In this document: positions 1 to 7,802 of the stretch, piece by piece | Numbering within the stretch: position 1 is the first letter of the stretch | Layout of the letters: each line of letters opens with the position of its first letter | NCBI RefSeq assembly: GCF_903915725.1 | Contig: NZ_CAIWTY010000084.1 | Location: 177,684-241,683 of the forward strand | Direction: 5' to 3' | Origin: an uncultured Rhodopila sp. | GTDB taxonomy: Bacteria > Pseudomonadota > Alphaproteobacteria > Acetobacterales > Acetobacteraceae | DNA length: 64,000 nt | The notes under the pieces: generated by a model | Databases searched by the model: none | Told to the model about the DNA's origin: nothing | The model's input: the letters and a program-made list of their open reading frames with translations, nothing else | Position numbers and translations under genes: made by a program

Positions 1-536
1 ACGCGCTGTCGCCCCTGCTGCCGGGTTGGCTTGCGGCTATCGGCCGGGCGGCCGGGCGGGTGGTGCTGGTGCCCGGCGGCGGGCCGTTCGCCGATGCGGT
101 GCGGGCCGCGCAGCCGGCGATGCGGTTCGGCGACGGCGCGGCGCATGACATGGCGCTGATGGCGATGGCGCAATACGGGCGGGCACTGACCAGTTTGGCT
201 TCGGGGTTCGTCTATGCGGATATGATGGACGCGGTGCGCGAGGCGGTGGCTCGACGGCGGGTGCCGGTTTGGTCGCCGTGGCCGATGCTGCGGGCGCATC
301 CGGATATTCCGCGGTCCTGGGATGTCACCTCCGACAGCCTTGCGGTGTGGCTGGCGACTGAGCTGGACGCGGACGGCGTTGTGCTGATCAAGCATTGCGA
401 TCCGGCGAAGGACGGCGTGGTGGACGTGGCGTTTGCCGGTTTTGCCTCGCGGTTCGGCGGTTTCGTGCGGTTGGCGGGGCCGGACGATCTGGGCGCCGCC
501 GAGTCGTTGTTCGGCGCGCCCGCGGACGCTGCCTGA
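1..536 (+). CDS. MfnE-like amino-acid-kinase-family phosphotransferase (5' truncated)
   Basis: The reading frame is already open at the window edge (first full codon at nt 3), so the N-terminus is missing and about 177 residues are visible. The amino acid kinase fold is recognised from VVLVPGGGPFADAVR, followed by an AHDMALMAMAQYG helix, the SDSLAVWLATEL segment and LIKHCDP near the end. In methanogens the related kinase MfnE phosphorylates aminomethylfuranmethanol during methanofuran synthesis, and relatives occur in bacterial H4MPT clusters. The position directly before other H4MPT/methylofuran biosynthesis genes supports that role here. It ends two bases before the next gene, so the two are probably co-transcribed. 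The family is clear; the exact substrate is inference. Confidence 0.75.
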   Translation, partial: ALSPLLPGWLAAIGRAAGRVVLVPGGGPFADAVRAAQPAMRFGDGAAHDMALMAMAQYGRALTSLASGFVYADMMDAVREAVARRRVPVWSPWPMLRAHPDIPRSWDVTSDSLAVWLATELDADGVVLIKHCDPAKDGVVDVAFAGFASRFGGFVRLAGPDDLGAAESLFGAPADAA

Positions 537-538
537 CC

Positions 539-1078
539 GTGGCGGACAGAACGACACCGCGCTGGGCCTGGGCGGTCACCGGCTCGGGCCATTTTCTCAC
601 GGAATCGCTGGCGATCGTGCGACGGCTGGAGGATGTCGATGTATTCCTCAGCCGGGCCGCGGCCGAGGTCTTGCGAATGTACAAGATTGACCTGGACTTG
701 CCCAAGGGCAGCCAGGTGTTCCGCGACAATACGGCGAGTGCGGCGCCGGTCGCGATGTTCTACCATGGCGTCTACCACACGGTGGTGGTGGCTCCGGCGA
801 CATCGAACACGGTGGCGAAATGCGTGCTGGGGATCTCCGATACGCTGGTGACGAACGTGTTCGCGCAGGCCGGCAAGTGCCGGGTGCCGAGCATCGTTTT
901 CGCCTGCGACAGCGCACCGGAGATGGAGACCGAGGCGCCGGAAGGGATGGTCAAAGTGTATCCGCGCCGGATCGACCTGGAGAATACCGAGCGGCTGGCT
1001 TCGTTCGAACGCACCGACGTAGTGCTGACGCTGGAAGCATTAGAGGCCTCGATCGCGGCGCGGCGGCGCGGGCTATGA
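539..1078 (+). CDS. DmrB/AfpA-like flavoprotein, putative dihydromethanopterin reductase
   Basis: A 179-residue flavoprotein of the Dfp/UbiX-like Rossmann family. The N-terminus WAVTGSGHFLTES is a typical FMN-phosphate loop, and APATSNTVAKCVLGISDTL is the conserved segment of archaeal-type flavoproteins linked to C1 metabolism. In methylotrophs such a protein reduces dihydromethanopterin to H4MPT, the last step of cofactor synthesis. I chose the GTG at 539 because it lies two bases after the previous stop and the upstream in-frame extension overlaps the kinase gene. No good ribosome site is visible, so translational coupling is likely. The family is well supported; the reaction is inferred from context. 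Confidence 0.75.
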   Translation: MADRTTPRWAWAVTGSGHFLTESLAIVRRLEDVDVFLSRAAAEVLRMYKIDLDLPKGSQVFRDNTASAAPVAMFYHGVYHTVVVAPATSNTVAKCVLGISDTLVTNVFAQAGKCRVPSIVFACDSAPEMETEAPEGMVKVYPRRIDLENTERLASFERTDVVLTLEALEASIAARRRGL

Positions 1079-1554
1079 GGCGGGTGGCGCTTGACCCTCG
1101 CCGTCAAGTCGGACGTCCGAGCAGCAGACATGTGTGGTGCGAGGCGTGGGATCTTCATCGTCCTGGCGGGTGGCGGAGCAGCAACGGTGTATGGTGGCCG
1201 GCGCCGCCCTCCCATCTTCATGGCGGGCGCAGGCCCCATGGGCGTTAAAATAGCGCTCCGGCGTCGCGCTTCCCATCATGCCGACGCAGGTCGGCATCCA
1301 CGCCTTTGGCCGGGTCATGCACCGCAAGGCGCGGATGGTGCGCCTTCGCGCGCCATGACGATGGGACGCCAGCCGGCCCGAAAGCAGCTTAGTTTAACGC
1401 CTATAGGGAGCAGGCCCGCCATCCACGCCTTTGCCTCAACCAGCATCGCAAGGCGTGGATGGCGGGCCTGCGCCCGCCATGACGTGGGGCCGGAGGTGCT
1501 CTGGCACGGCCACCTGAACGAAGCGCCCAAGCCCACCGGCTGCGTTCCGCCGCG
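1079..1554. other. 476-bp intergenic spacer rich in palindromes
   Basis: No convincing gene lies between the flavoprotein and the DHPS-like gene. The first 130 bases show nothing recognisable. The rest is occupied by a composite palindromic repeat at 1218-1484. Open frames here are produced by the repeat itself, which is stop-poor in several frames. Confidence 0.7.
1218..1484. repeat. Composite palindromic element, two units
   Basis: Contains the outer-arm motif CCATGGGCGTTAAAATA (about 1236), then a unit with a GCCGACGCAGGTCGGC mini-hairpin (1280-1295), the ATCCACGCCTT core arm, a diverged AAGGCGCGGAT arm, and a GGTGCGCCTTCGCGCGCC hairpin. The opposite outer arm TTTAACGCCTATA follows at about 1393. 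A second, partial unit then begins, with AAGGCGTGGAT at 1450-1460 and TGGCGGGCCTGCGCCCGCCA. It belongs to the same family as the copies near 6541, 9941, 18831, 22506, 36672, 40512, 49836 and 51814. Confidence 0.85.
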
Positions 1555-2961
1555 ATGACCCCCGACCTGCTCTTCCTCACCGGCCACCTCGCGCAAGCGC
1601 GCCTCCGCCGCATCCTGGAGGACCTCGGAGAGACCGCCTTCACCTGGGACATCCTCGACATCGGCGTCCAGGTCGCGGCGCTGATGACCGAGGCGATCAT
1701 CCTCCGCCGCCTCCCGCGTCCGGTTCAGGCCACCCGCCTCATCCTCCCCGGCCGGGCAGGAGTCGATCTAGAGCGCCTGACCGCAGCGTTCGGGGTGCCA
1801 TTCGAGCGCGGACCCGAGGAACTGGCGGATTTGCCGGCGTATCTCGGCCGCGGCGGCGCGGCGCCGGACCTGTCCCGCCACGATGTCCGGATCTTCGCCG
1901 AAATCGTCGATGCCCCGCTGCTGCCGGCGGCGCAACTGCTGGCGCGCGCCGAGCGGTTCCGCGCGCAGGGCGCCGACGTGATCGATCTCGGCTGCCGGCC
2001 GGGAACGCCGTTCGACGGTCTGGAAGCCGCCATCGAAGCTCTTCACGCCGCGGGCCTGCGGGTCAGCGTCGATTCCGGCAACCCGGAGGAACTCCGCCGC
2101 GCCGCGCTGGCCGGCGCGGACTTTCTGCTGAGCCTGACGGAAGAGACGCTGGATATCGTGGCGGGCACCGATGCCGTGCCAGTGCTGGTTCCATCCCGGC
2201 ACGGCGATCTCGACTCGCTGGTGCGGGCGGCGGAGGCAGCCGCCGCGCGCGGCATTCCCTGCTTGCTGGACCCTATCCTCGAGCCGATCCATTTCGGCTT
2301 CGCCACCTCCCTGGTGCGCTATGCGACACTGCGGGCGCGGCTGCCGGAGGCGGAGATCCTGATGGGGACCGGCAACCTGACCGAACTCACCGACGCGGAC
2401 TCGTCCGGCGTAACTGCGCTGCTGATGGGGATTTGCTCGGAACTGGCGATCCGCAATGTGCTGGTGGTGCAGGTCAGTCCGCACACCCGCGAAACCGTCG
2501 CCGAACATGATTTCGCCCGCCGCCTGATGCACGCCGCCCGGGCGAACGCCGATCTGCCGCGCGGGTACGGCGGAAAATTGCTGCAGGCGCATGACCGTAC
2601 CCCGTTTGTGCAGACCGCAGCCGATATCGCCGCCGAGGCGCAGGCGGTGCGCGATGCCAACTACCGGATTGCCATCGCGCCGGATGGCATCCACATCTTC
2701 AACAGCGCTACCCACGCTGTCGGGCGGGAGGCACTGGCGCTGTACCCGGCGCTGGATGTCGCAACGGACGGAGCGCATGCGTTCTACCTCGGCACCGAAC
2801 TGATGAAGGCGGAGACGGCGTTCGCGCTGGGCAAGCGCTACGTGCAGGACGCCCCGCTGGACTGGGGCTGCGCCGCGCCGCGTGACGCCGCGGCGCCAAC
2901 CCGGCTGGCGGAAGCGGGGCATACGCTGCGGGCGAAGGGGGCAAAGCCCGATGATCCGTGA
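1555..2961 (+). CDS. Dihydropteroate synthase-like protein of H4MPT clusters (DUF6513 type)
   Basis: A 468-residue protein. The central part resembles the TIM barrel of dihydropteroate synthase: DVIDLGCRPGTPFDG near residue 140, then VSVDSGNPEELRRAALAGAD. It carries N- and C-terminal extensions typical of the DHPS-related proteins of methanogens and H4MPT-using bacteria. The family is thought to act in methanopterin assembly, but the step is not settled to my knowledge. It starts just after the palindromic spacer at 1218-1484, which lies where a ribosome site and promoter would be, and it overlaps the following DUF447 gene by 11 bases, so the two are translationally coupled. Confidence 0.8.
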   Translation: MTPDLLFLTGHLAQARLRRILEDLGETAFTWDILDIGVQVAALMTEAIILRRLPRPVQATRLILPGRAGVDLERLTAAFGVPFERGPEELADLPAYLGRGGAAPDLSRHDVRIFAEIVDAPLLPAAQLLARAERFRAQGADVIDLGCRPGTPFDGLEAAIEALHAAGLRVSVDSGNPEELRRAALAGADFLLSLTEETLDIVAGTDAVPVLVPSRHGDLDSLVRAAEAAAARGIPCLLDPILEPIHFGFATSLVRYATLRARLPEAEILMGTGNLTELTDADSSGVTALLMGICSELAIRNVLVVQVSPHTRETVAEHDFARRLMHAARANADLPRGYGGKLLQAHDRTPFVQTAADIAAEAQAVRDANYRIAIAPDGIHIFNSATHAVGREALALYPALDVATDGAHAFYLGTELMKAETAFALGKRYVQDAPLDWGCAAPRDAAAPTRLAEAGHTLRAKGAKPDDP

Positions 2962-3511
2962 AGTGATCGTCACCACCGTCTCCGCCGCCGGCAAGCCGCA
3001 TATCGCGCCGTTCGGACTGATCGCCGCCGGACAGGACGAGTGGGTGATCGCGCCGTTCCATCCCTCCACGACACTCGACAATCTGCGCGCGGTACCGTTT
3101 CTAGTGGCAAACTACACCGACGATGTCCGCACCTTCGCAGGCTGTCTGACCGGGCGGCGGGACTGGCCGTGCATACCCTCGGACCGCGTGCCGCCGCCGC
3201 GCCTCGCCGCGGCGCTATCCCACGCGGAGATGGCAGTGGTGTCGGTGCAGGATGACCCGCAACGGCCGCGCTTCCGCTGCCAGATCGTCCACCGGGAGGC
3301 GCACGCGCCATTCGAGGGCATGAACCGCGCCAAGGCCGCGGTGCTTGAAGGCGCGATCCTGGTCAGCCGCCTGGGCATGCTGCCGCGGGCGAAGGTGGAC
3401 AGCGAAATCGCCTACCTCGAGATCGCCATCGGCAAGACCGCTGATGATGCGGAACGCGAAGCCTGGGGCTGGCTCATGGAGGCCGTCCGCGCCCACTACG
3501 CCGCGCGCTGA
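2951..3511 (+). CDS. DUF447 family protein of the H4MPT cluster
   Basis: A 186-residue protein with a flavin-reductase-like split barrel start (MIREVIVTTVSAAGKPHIAP) and the typical FHPSTTLDNLRA segment, matching the DUF447 proteins found in methanogens and methylotrophs. I chose the ATG at 2951, which overlaps the DHPS-like gene; a longer upstream frame from 2882 lacks homology. The function is not established; flavin or pterin binding is plausible from the fold. Its C-terminus overlaps the convergent MfnF-like gene by 16 bases. Confidence 0.75.
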   Translation: MIREVIVTTVSAAGKPHIAPFGLIAAGQDEWVIAPFHPSTTLDNLRAVPFLVANYTDDVRTFAGCLTGRRDWPCIPSDRVPPPRLAAALSHAEMAVVSVQDDPQRPRFRCQIVHREAHAPFEGMNRAKAAVLEGAILVSRLGMLPRAKVDSEIAYLEIAIGKTADDAEREAWGWLMEAVRAHYAAR

Positions 3512-4524
3512 TCGGCCGCCAGAAGCGCCACGGCGACGGCGGGAGCGCAGGCATCCGCCCACTCAACCGCCTGCGCTCCGAACAGGCTGCCGAACCTCAC
3601 ACAGCGCCGCCCCAGCCGATCGGCCAGGCGATGGACGATGGAGGCGCCGACACCGGCGGCGATCACCGGCGCGTCCGGCGGCAACCCGGCGCCCGACAGC
3701 ACCAGCAGCGCGCCATCGTGGACCTGCCGCAATTGCAACTCGGCGAACCAGGTTGCCAGGGCCTGCCAGTCGGCGTCGCCGGCATCCACCGCGTCGCGGC
3801 CGATCATCCGGGCGAGGCGGGCGCGGGAGGCTTCGATCGTCTTCGGGCCGCCGTCCGCCGTGTCCATCTGATCGGATGTCTCCTCCAGCGTGCCGAGGAT
3901 GCGGTGCACATCGGCGGCAGTCGCGAAATACTCGTTGGCGATCGCGGTCCAGGCGCCGGCGAACGGCGCGCGCGAACCCAGTGCCATGATGTAGCCGCGG
4001 GTCATGCCGGTGTAGACCAGCTCTCCGCACACCAGACGGTCGCCGTCGGTCGTGGCGCGCGCATGGACGGTGCCGTTCAGCAGCGGAACGATGTCGGTCG
4101 TGGTCGAGCCGATATCGACGAACAGCCCGTCGCCGAAACGTGCGGCCAGGGCGGCGCTGGCGTGCCAGTTGGCGGACGCGATGTCCGCGGCGAGCGACGC
4201 TGCCTCGGATGGGGCGACGAACCCGCGCCGCCCGGCGTAGAGCCGGAGCGTGTCCGCCGGCAAGGCGCGCGCCAGGATTTCGGCGACCGCCGGCACGCCC
4301 TCGCGACGGTTGGGAAACACGTCGACCAGTTCGGCGGTCATCGTCGCAGCATGGATGTCGGCCGGACCGAACTCCGCACGCAGCGACTCCAGCACCGGCG
4401 CGAGCAAATGGGCGCCTTGCCAGAGCGGACAGGGCACCTGGCGGACCCGGCTGACACGTCCGGCTTCGATGCGGGCGGCTTTGACGTGGGCGCCGCCGAT
4501 GTCCCAACCGATGATCTTTTGCAC
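3496..4524 (-). CDS. MfnF-like H4MPT-linked C1 transfer protein (hydantoinase/ASKHA fold)
   Basis: A 342-residue protein opening with QKIIGWDIGGAHVKAARIE, the phosphate-1 loop of the ASKHA/hydantoinase superfamily, with a second nucleotide loop FVDIGSTTTDIVPL near residue 130. Bacterial members sit in H4MPT clusters; the methanogen homologue MfnF joins the furan and tyramine halves of methanofuran. I chose the GTG at 4524 because AAGGAGAA lies 7 bases upstream and homology starts there; a longer frame to 4674 would overlap the divergent HisA-like gene. A 46-bp spacer separates the two divergent starts, so it must hold both promoters or be read through. Confidence 0.8.
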   Translation of the reverse strand: MQKIIGWDIGGAHVKAARIEAGRVSRVRQVPCPLWQGAHLLAPVLESLRAEFGPADIHAATMTAELVDVFPNRREGVPAVAEILARALPADTLRLYAGRRGFVAPSEAASLAADIASANWHASAALAARFGDGLFVDIGSTTTDIVPLLNGTVHARATTDGDRLVCGELVYTGMTRGYIMALGSRAPFAGAWTAIANEYFATAADVHRILGTLEETSDQMDTADGGPKTIEASRARLARMIGRDAVDAGDADWQALATWFAELQLRQVHDGALLVLSGAGLPPDAPVIAAGVGASIVHRLADRLGRRCVRFGSLFGAQAVEWADACAPAVAVALLAADQRAA

Positions 4525-4570
4525 CGCGTTCTCCTTCCGGGTCAGACTAGGCGCGAAAGGAGAGTCGCGC

Positions 4571-5257
4571 ATGGACGTCATACCGGTGATCGACATCAAG
4601 AACGGCGAGGTGGTGCACGCGCAAGGGGGGCGGCGCGATTCGTATCGCCCGATACGAACCCGGTTGAGCGCCACCAGCGCGCCGGCGGATGTTGCCTCCG
4701 GTCTGCTGCGGCTGGCGCCGTTCCGGCAGCTTTACATAGCCGATTTGGATGCGATCGAGGGACGGGCGGCGAACAGCGCGGCGATCGAGGCGATTGCGCG
4801 CGCGGTGCCGGGCGTCGAACTGTGGGTGGACAACGGGATTGCCGATGCGGCCGCGGCGGTCGCGTGGCTGGGTGGCTGCGCGCATTGCCTTGTCGTCGGC
4901 AGTGAATCTCAGAATGGAATCGAAACGATAAAATCGTTGCGCGAAGAACGGCGTGTGCTGCTGTCCCTGGACTTTCGTGGCGACACATTTCAAGGGCCGG
5001 TTGCTTTGCTGGACGACCCGGCGCTCTGGCCGACACGCGTGATCGTCATGACTTTGGCGCGCGTCGGCGCCGCGGCCGGACCTGATATGGACCGCGTGGC
5101 CAGCATCGTCGCCCGCGCGCCGGGACGCACCGTCATCGGCGCGGGAGGCGTGCGCAACAAAGCGGACCTCCTGGCGTTGCAACAGGCTGGTGCGTCAGCC
5201 GTTCTGGTCGCGACGGCACTGCATACCGGCGACTTGACTGCGGCGGATCTACACTGA
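4571..5257 (+). CDS. HisA/HisF-like TIM-barrel protein of the H4MPT cluster
   Basis: A 228-residue TIM-barrel protein with the HisA-type opening DVIPVIDIKNGEVVHAQGG (first-strand catalytic-type Asp), a second-half LSLDFRGD strand, and a phosphate-binding GAGGVRNKADLLAL loop. It is not the histidine enzyme itself: relatives form a distinct clade in methanogens and methylotrophs and lie in one-carbon clusters. The reaction is unknown to me. The ATG at 4571 begins at the homology, and the gene is divergent from the MfnF-like gene. A strong hairpin at 5277-5310 separates it from the convergent fae. Confidence 0.75.
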   Translation: MDVIPVIDIKNGEVVHAQGGRRDSYRPIRTRLSATSAPADVASGLLRLAPFRQLYIADLDAIEGRAANSAAIEAIARAVPGVELWVDNGIADAAAAVAWLGGCAHCLVVGSESQNGIETIKSLREERRVLLSLDFRGDTFQGPVALLDDPALWPTRVIVMTLARVGAAAGPDMDRVASIVARAPGRTVIGAGGVRNKADLLALQQAGASAVLVATALHTGDLTAADLH

Positions 5258-5261
5258 CCTG

Positions 5262-5332
5262 TCATGGCAAGCGCAGCGATGCAGTCTCCGTGACCATGGG
5301 GACTGCATCGCCGCTAGGCCGCTCGCGATGAC
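5262..5332. repeat. REP-like palindrome between convergent genes, possible bidirectional terminator
   Basis: The sequence GTCATGGCAAGCGCAGCGA (5262-5280) leads into a perfect inverted repeat CGATGCAGTC/GACTGCATCG at 5277-5286 and 5301-5310, and GCGATGACATGG closes the unit. It resembles the widespread bacterial repeat with a GTCATTGCGAGCGNAGCGA arm. It is a different sequence family from the ATCCACGCCTT repeats in this window. It lies between the ends of the HisA-like gene and fae and could stop transcription from both sides. Confidence 0.7.
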
Positions 5333-5350
5333 ATGGATCGAGGCTACGGA

Positions 5351-5857
5351 TCAGGCCGCGAACGGATGGGTCGCGGTCTTGTAGTGAGCCTGCACCTGAG
5401 CCGAAGTCGGCTGACCGGCCACGGCACGGGCGATCGCTTCCTTCGTCGCCGTGTAGTTGTATTCCTGGATCTTCTTGTCGTCGGTGGCATCCCAGTGGAT
5501 GAACACGCCGACGGAGATGAACAGGTCGTCGGCCTCATCGGCGGGGATCACGCCTTCGGCGACGCTGTCGGCCACGGCCATTGACACCCCGTGCTGTGCC
5601 GGCCCGAACATCTGCACCGCCTGTTTGGCACCCTTGATTGTCACCTTGTTGAACAGGATTGTATTCGGCTTGGTCAGCAGGTTTGGCGCCACCACCGCGA
5701 GCAGCGTCGTGAATCCGTCCTTGTTGTTGGTCAAGGCGTTGCAGAAAGCGGTTTCCGCTGCACTGCCGCGCGGCCCGATGATGAGATCGATATGCGCGAC
5801 CTCGTTGCCTTCGCCGACGAGAGATTCGCCGACGCCTACCTTCGTGATCTTTGCCAT
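5351..5857 (-). CDS. fae: Formaldehyde-activating enzyme Fae
   Basis: A 168-residue cytoplasmic enzyme that condenses formaldehyde with H4MPT to give methylene-H4MPT, the entry step of the pathway. The sequence matches Fae along its length, including the conserved stretch [15 protein letters not shown], in which the catalytic histidine is His22, and later FIHWDATD and [11 protein letters not shown] chose the ATG at 5857 because GAGGAAAA stands just upstream. It lies 95 bp after the CitG-like gene in the mch-ATP-grasp-CitG-like-fae order known from Methylobacterium-type clusters. It could be read through from mtdB or have its own promoter in that gap. Confidence 0.97.
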   Translation of the reverse strand: MAKITKVGVGESLVGEGNEVAHIDLIIGPRGSAAETAFCNALTNNKDGFTTLLAVVAPNLLTKPNTILFNKVTIKGAKQAVQMFGPAQHGVSMAVADSVAEGVIPADEADDLFISVGVFIHWDATDDKKIQEYNYTATKEAIARAVAGQPTSAQVQAHYKTATHPFAA

Positions 5858-5952
5858 AACGTTTTCCTCTATAGTCATTTTTGGAAGAATCGGACGCCGG
5901 TCCTGCTTGTGGGCCGCAGGTAGGAGAAGGCCGATCTCCGGGCGCATTGAAT

Positions 5953-6927
5953 TTAACCATCAATACTCGCGGAGTGCAAGCCCAGGCGCCAGGCAAATGA
6001 TGTTGCTACTGTCAGATCCGCGCTGGTGCCAGGGTTTATGCCGGCGGACTTCAGTTCCGCGTCCCAGGCCAGAAGCTTCGGCAACGGTTTGTCCAGTCCT
6101 TCGATATCCGCGGCGGTGCGCGCGGCCTCGTGGCGCAGTTTGGAGGCAACAGCGGCGCCATGCTTGCGGGCGACATGGCTGTCGGGGAAGGCGGACAGAA
6201 ACGCGAGGTAGACGGCCAACGACGCATCGGGCGGTTCGGCCCCGGAGGCGCGGGCGGCGGAATAGGTCGCGACCCCGAGACCGAGGATCTCGGTAAACCC
6301 GTTGCTCCATTGCCGGGCAATGCTGTCGCGCCCGGCTGCCTCGGCCATGGCTTCCGGCAGCGTCACGGTCGCAGGCTCGCGGACATCGTGGCGTTCGGCC
6401 GAACCGAGTCCGGCGGGGCTGGCGAGACGGATGGCGGCGAACACGGCGTCGGCGTCGGCGAGATCGGAGGCGGCGATGATGTGGCGAACGCATTGCCCGG
6501 GCGGCATCCGATCCCCGGGCGCGGGGCACTGTCGTTCCACCGTCATGGTCCGCGTAGGCGGACCATCCACGCCTTGCGGTCCCGGGCGCGGCAAAGGCGT
6601 GGATGGCGGGCCTTCGCCCGCCATGACGGATGGAGCCGTGCTGCCTGCTGCCCGGGCTTCCGCCGCCATCGCCAGCGGACCGCACAGCAGCAAAATCCCC
6701 AGGTTGGTGTTCTGACCCACCGCCTCCCGGGTGGCCGTCGCCGCCTCCAGGATGCGCCTACCCAGCGGCGCGCCGGGGCGGCAGAGCAGCGGCGCCGATA
6801 CCTCCGCGCTGCGCACAAAATCCTCGACCGTCATGCGATGGCCGGGCGCGTGTATATGCACATTCCCGGGCTTCGGCGCCGCCAGTTCCTCAAGGCAGGC
6901 CTCGATGAACGCCGCCGCGATGCTCAC
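5953..6927 (-). CDS. CitG/MdcB-like triphosphoribosyl-dephospho-CoA synthase family protein with in-frame palindrome
   Basis: A 324-residue protein. [10 protein letters not shown] at about residue 18 and [15 protein letters not shown] at about residue 71 match the substrate-binding motifs of the CitG family. Members in methylotroph clusters have an unproven role, perhaps in methylofuran or methanopterin side-chain assembly. The GTG start at 6927 overlaps the stop of the upstream ATP-grasp gene (GTGA). Residues about 99-129 ([12 protein letters not shown]...[12 protein letters not shown]) do not look like the family: they are the translation of a 90-bp palindromic repeat at 6541-6630, inserted without breaking the frame. 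Homology resumes near [17 protein letters not shown]. Whether the enzyme is still active is unknown. Confidence 0.8.
   Translation of the reverse strand: MSIAAAFIEACLEELAAPKPGNVHIHAPGHRMTVEDFVRSAEVSAPLLCRPGAPLGRRILEAATATREAVGQNTNLGILLLCGPLAMAAEARAAGSTAPSVMAGEGPPSTPLPRPGPQGVDGPPTRTMTVERQCPAPGDRMPPGQCVRHIIAASDLADADAVFAAIRLASPAGLGSAERHDVREPATVTLPEAMAEAAGRDSIARQWSNGFTEILGLGVATYSAARASGAEPPDASLAVYLAFLSAFPDSHVARKHGAAVASKLRHEAARTAADIEGLDKPLPKLLAWDAELKSAGINPGTSADLTVATSFAWRLGLHSASIDG
6541..6630. repeat. Palindromic element inserted in frame in the CitG-like gene
   Basis: A 90-bp unit: mini-hairpin TGGTCCGC-GTAG-GCGGACCA, core arm ATCCACGCCTT, spacer, core arm AAGGCGTGGAT, mini-hairpin TGGCGGGC-CTTC-GCCCGCCA, flanked by GTCATGG and CCATGACGG. 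Its length is a multiple of three, and it contributes about 30 codons with no stop in the reading frame of the host gene. Confidence 0.9.
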
Positions 6928-7802
6928 CGCAACGCGGCCAGCAACGCCGCGGCAAGCCGATCGGCGATCGATTGCGGAACGACGCTTTGCAGCCCCTTCC
7001 AGCCCGGCATCGAGTTGACCTCCAGCACCACCGGCCGCCCGTCGCGGCCGAGCAGCAGATCGACCCCGGCATAGGCAGCGCCGACGCAGGCGGCAGCACG
7101 CACCGCCAAATCCACCATCGCCGCATCCGGCACAAACGGCAGCGGTTCGGCGCCGAGATGCACATTGGTCACCCAGCCCTCGGCCTGGCGCGTCATCGAT
7201 CCGACGACCTCCCCGGCGCAAACAAATAGCCTGTGGTCGCGGAAGGTCTGCGTGCCCGTCGGGAGATAGCGCTGCAGGTAATAAATCCCGCCCACGGCCT
7301 CCGGCGGCGGCAGTTCCTCCGCGGCCGCGATCAGCCGCAATCCCCGGCCCTGAGAGCCGAACAGCGGCTTCAGCACCAGCGGCCCCGCGCCGCATTCGCG
7401 TGCGGCAATCGCCAATGCGGCGTCGCGGCCCTCGACCGTCCAGGTGGGCGGCGTGGCAATGCCGGCACGGGCGAGAAAGAAACTCGCGGTGGACTTGTCG
7501 ACGCAGCGCTCGATGGCGCGCGCATCGTTCCACACCGTAACCCCAAGCTCGCGCAGCGCATGCAGCACACCGAGGCGGCGCGTCACCTCCTCGAAGCTGC
7601 CACCGGAGATCGAGCGGATCAGCACCGCGTCGGGCAAACCGAAGCTGAACCCGGGCAGCACGACACCGAACGGATGGGTGGTGTCGAACACCGCATCGGC
7701 CAGCCGGAATGCGATGACATCAGCGTCGCGGGCAGCGAACGATTTCAGCAGCGCCCGCGCATGCCAGTCGCGGTCGTCGATCGCCAGCGCAATTCGTGGC
7801 AT
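6924..7802 (-). CDS. RimK-like ATP-grasp ligase of the H4MPT cluster
   Basis: A 292-residue ATP-grasp enzyme. VDKSTASFFLARAGIATPP marks the start of the ATP-grasp domain, LVLKPLFGSQGRGL is the flexible ATP loop, and GVDLLLGRDGRPVVLEVNSMPGW holds the metal-binding Glu and Asn. Relatives of RimK/MptN add L-glutamate to cofactor side chains; methylofuran and methanopterin derivatives are glutamylated, so that is the likely role. It is tightly packed: its ATG overlaps the mch stop (ATGA) and its own stop overlaps the CitG-like start. Substrate assignment is inference. Confidence 0.8.
   Translation of the reverse strand: MPRIALAIDDRDWHARALLKSFAARDADVIAFRLADAVFDTTHPFGVVLPGFSFGLPDAVLIRSISGGSFEEVTRRLGVLHALRELGVTVWNDARAIERCVDKSTASFFLARAGIATPPTWTVEGRDAALAIAARECGAGPLVLKPLFGSQGRGLRLIAAAEELPPPEAVGGIYYLQRYLPTGTQTFRDHRLFVCAGEVVGSMTRQAEGWVTNVHLGAEPLPFVPDAAMVDLAVRAAACVGAAYAGVDLLLGRDGRPVVLEVNSMPGWKGLQSVVPQSIADRLAAALLAALR

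Noticed and set aside
1091..1558. Plus-strand frame of 155 codons between the flavoprotein and DHPS-like genes
   Set aside because: It is created by the palindromic repeat, which is stop-poor in several frames; similar frames occur at every copy (for example 18832-19233 and 40418-40885) and none has a family.
3631..4905. 424-codon plus-strand frame antisense to the MfnF-like gene
   Set aside because: Shadow of a high-G+C gene; the minus strand carries the conserved family motifs and a good ribosome site.
6130..7074. 314-codon plus-strand frame over the CitG-like and ATP-grasp genes
   Set aside because: Antisense shadow with Arg/Gly-rich composition and no domain; the minus strand has overlapping starts and stops typical of an operon.
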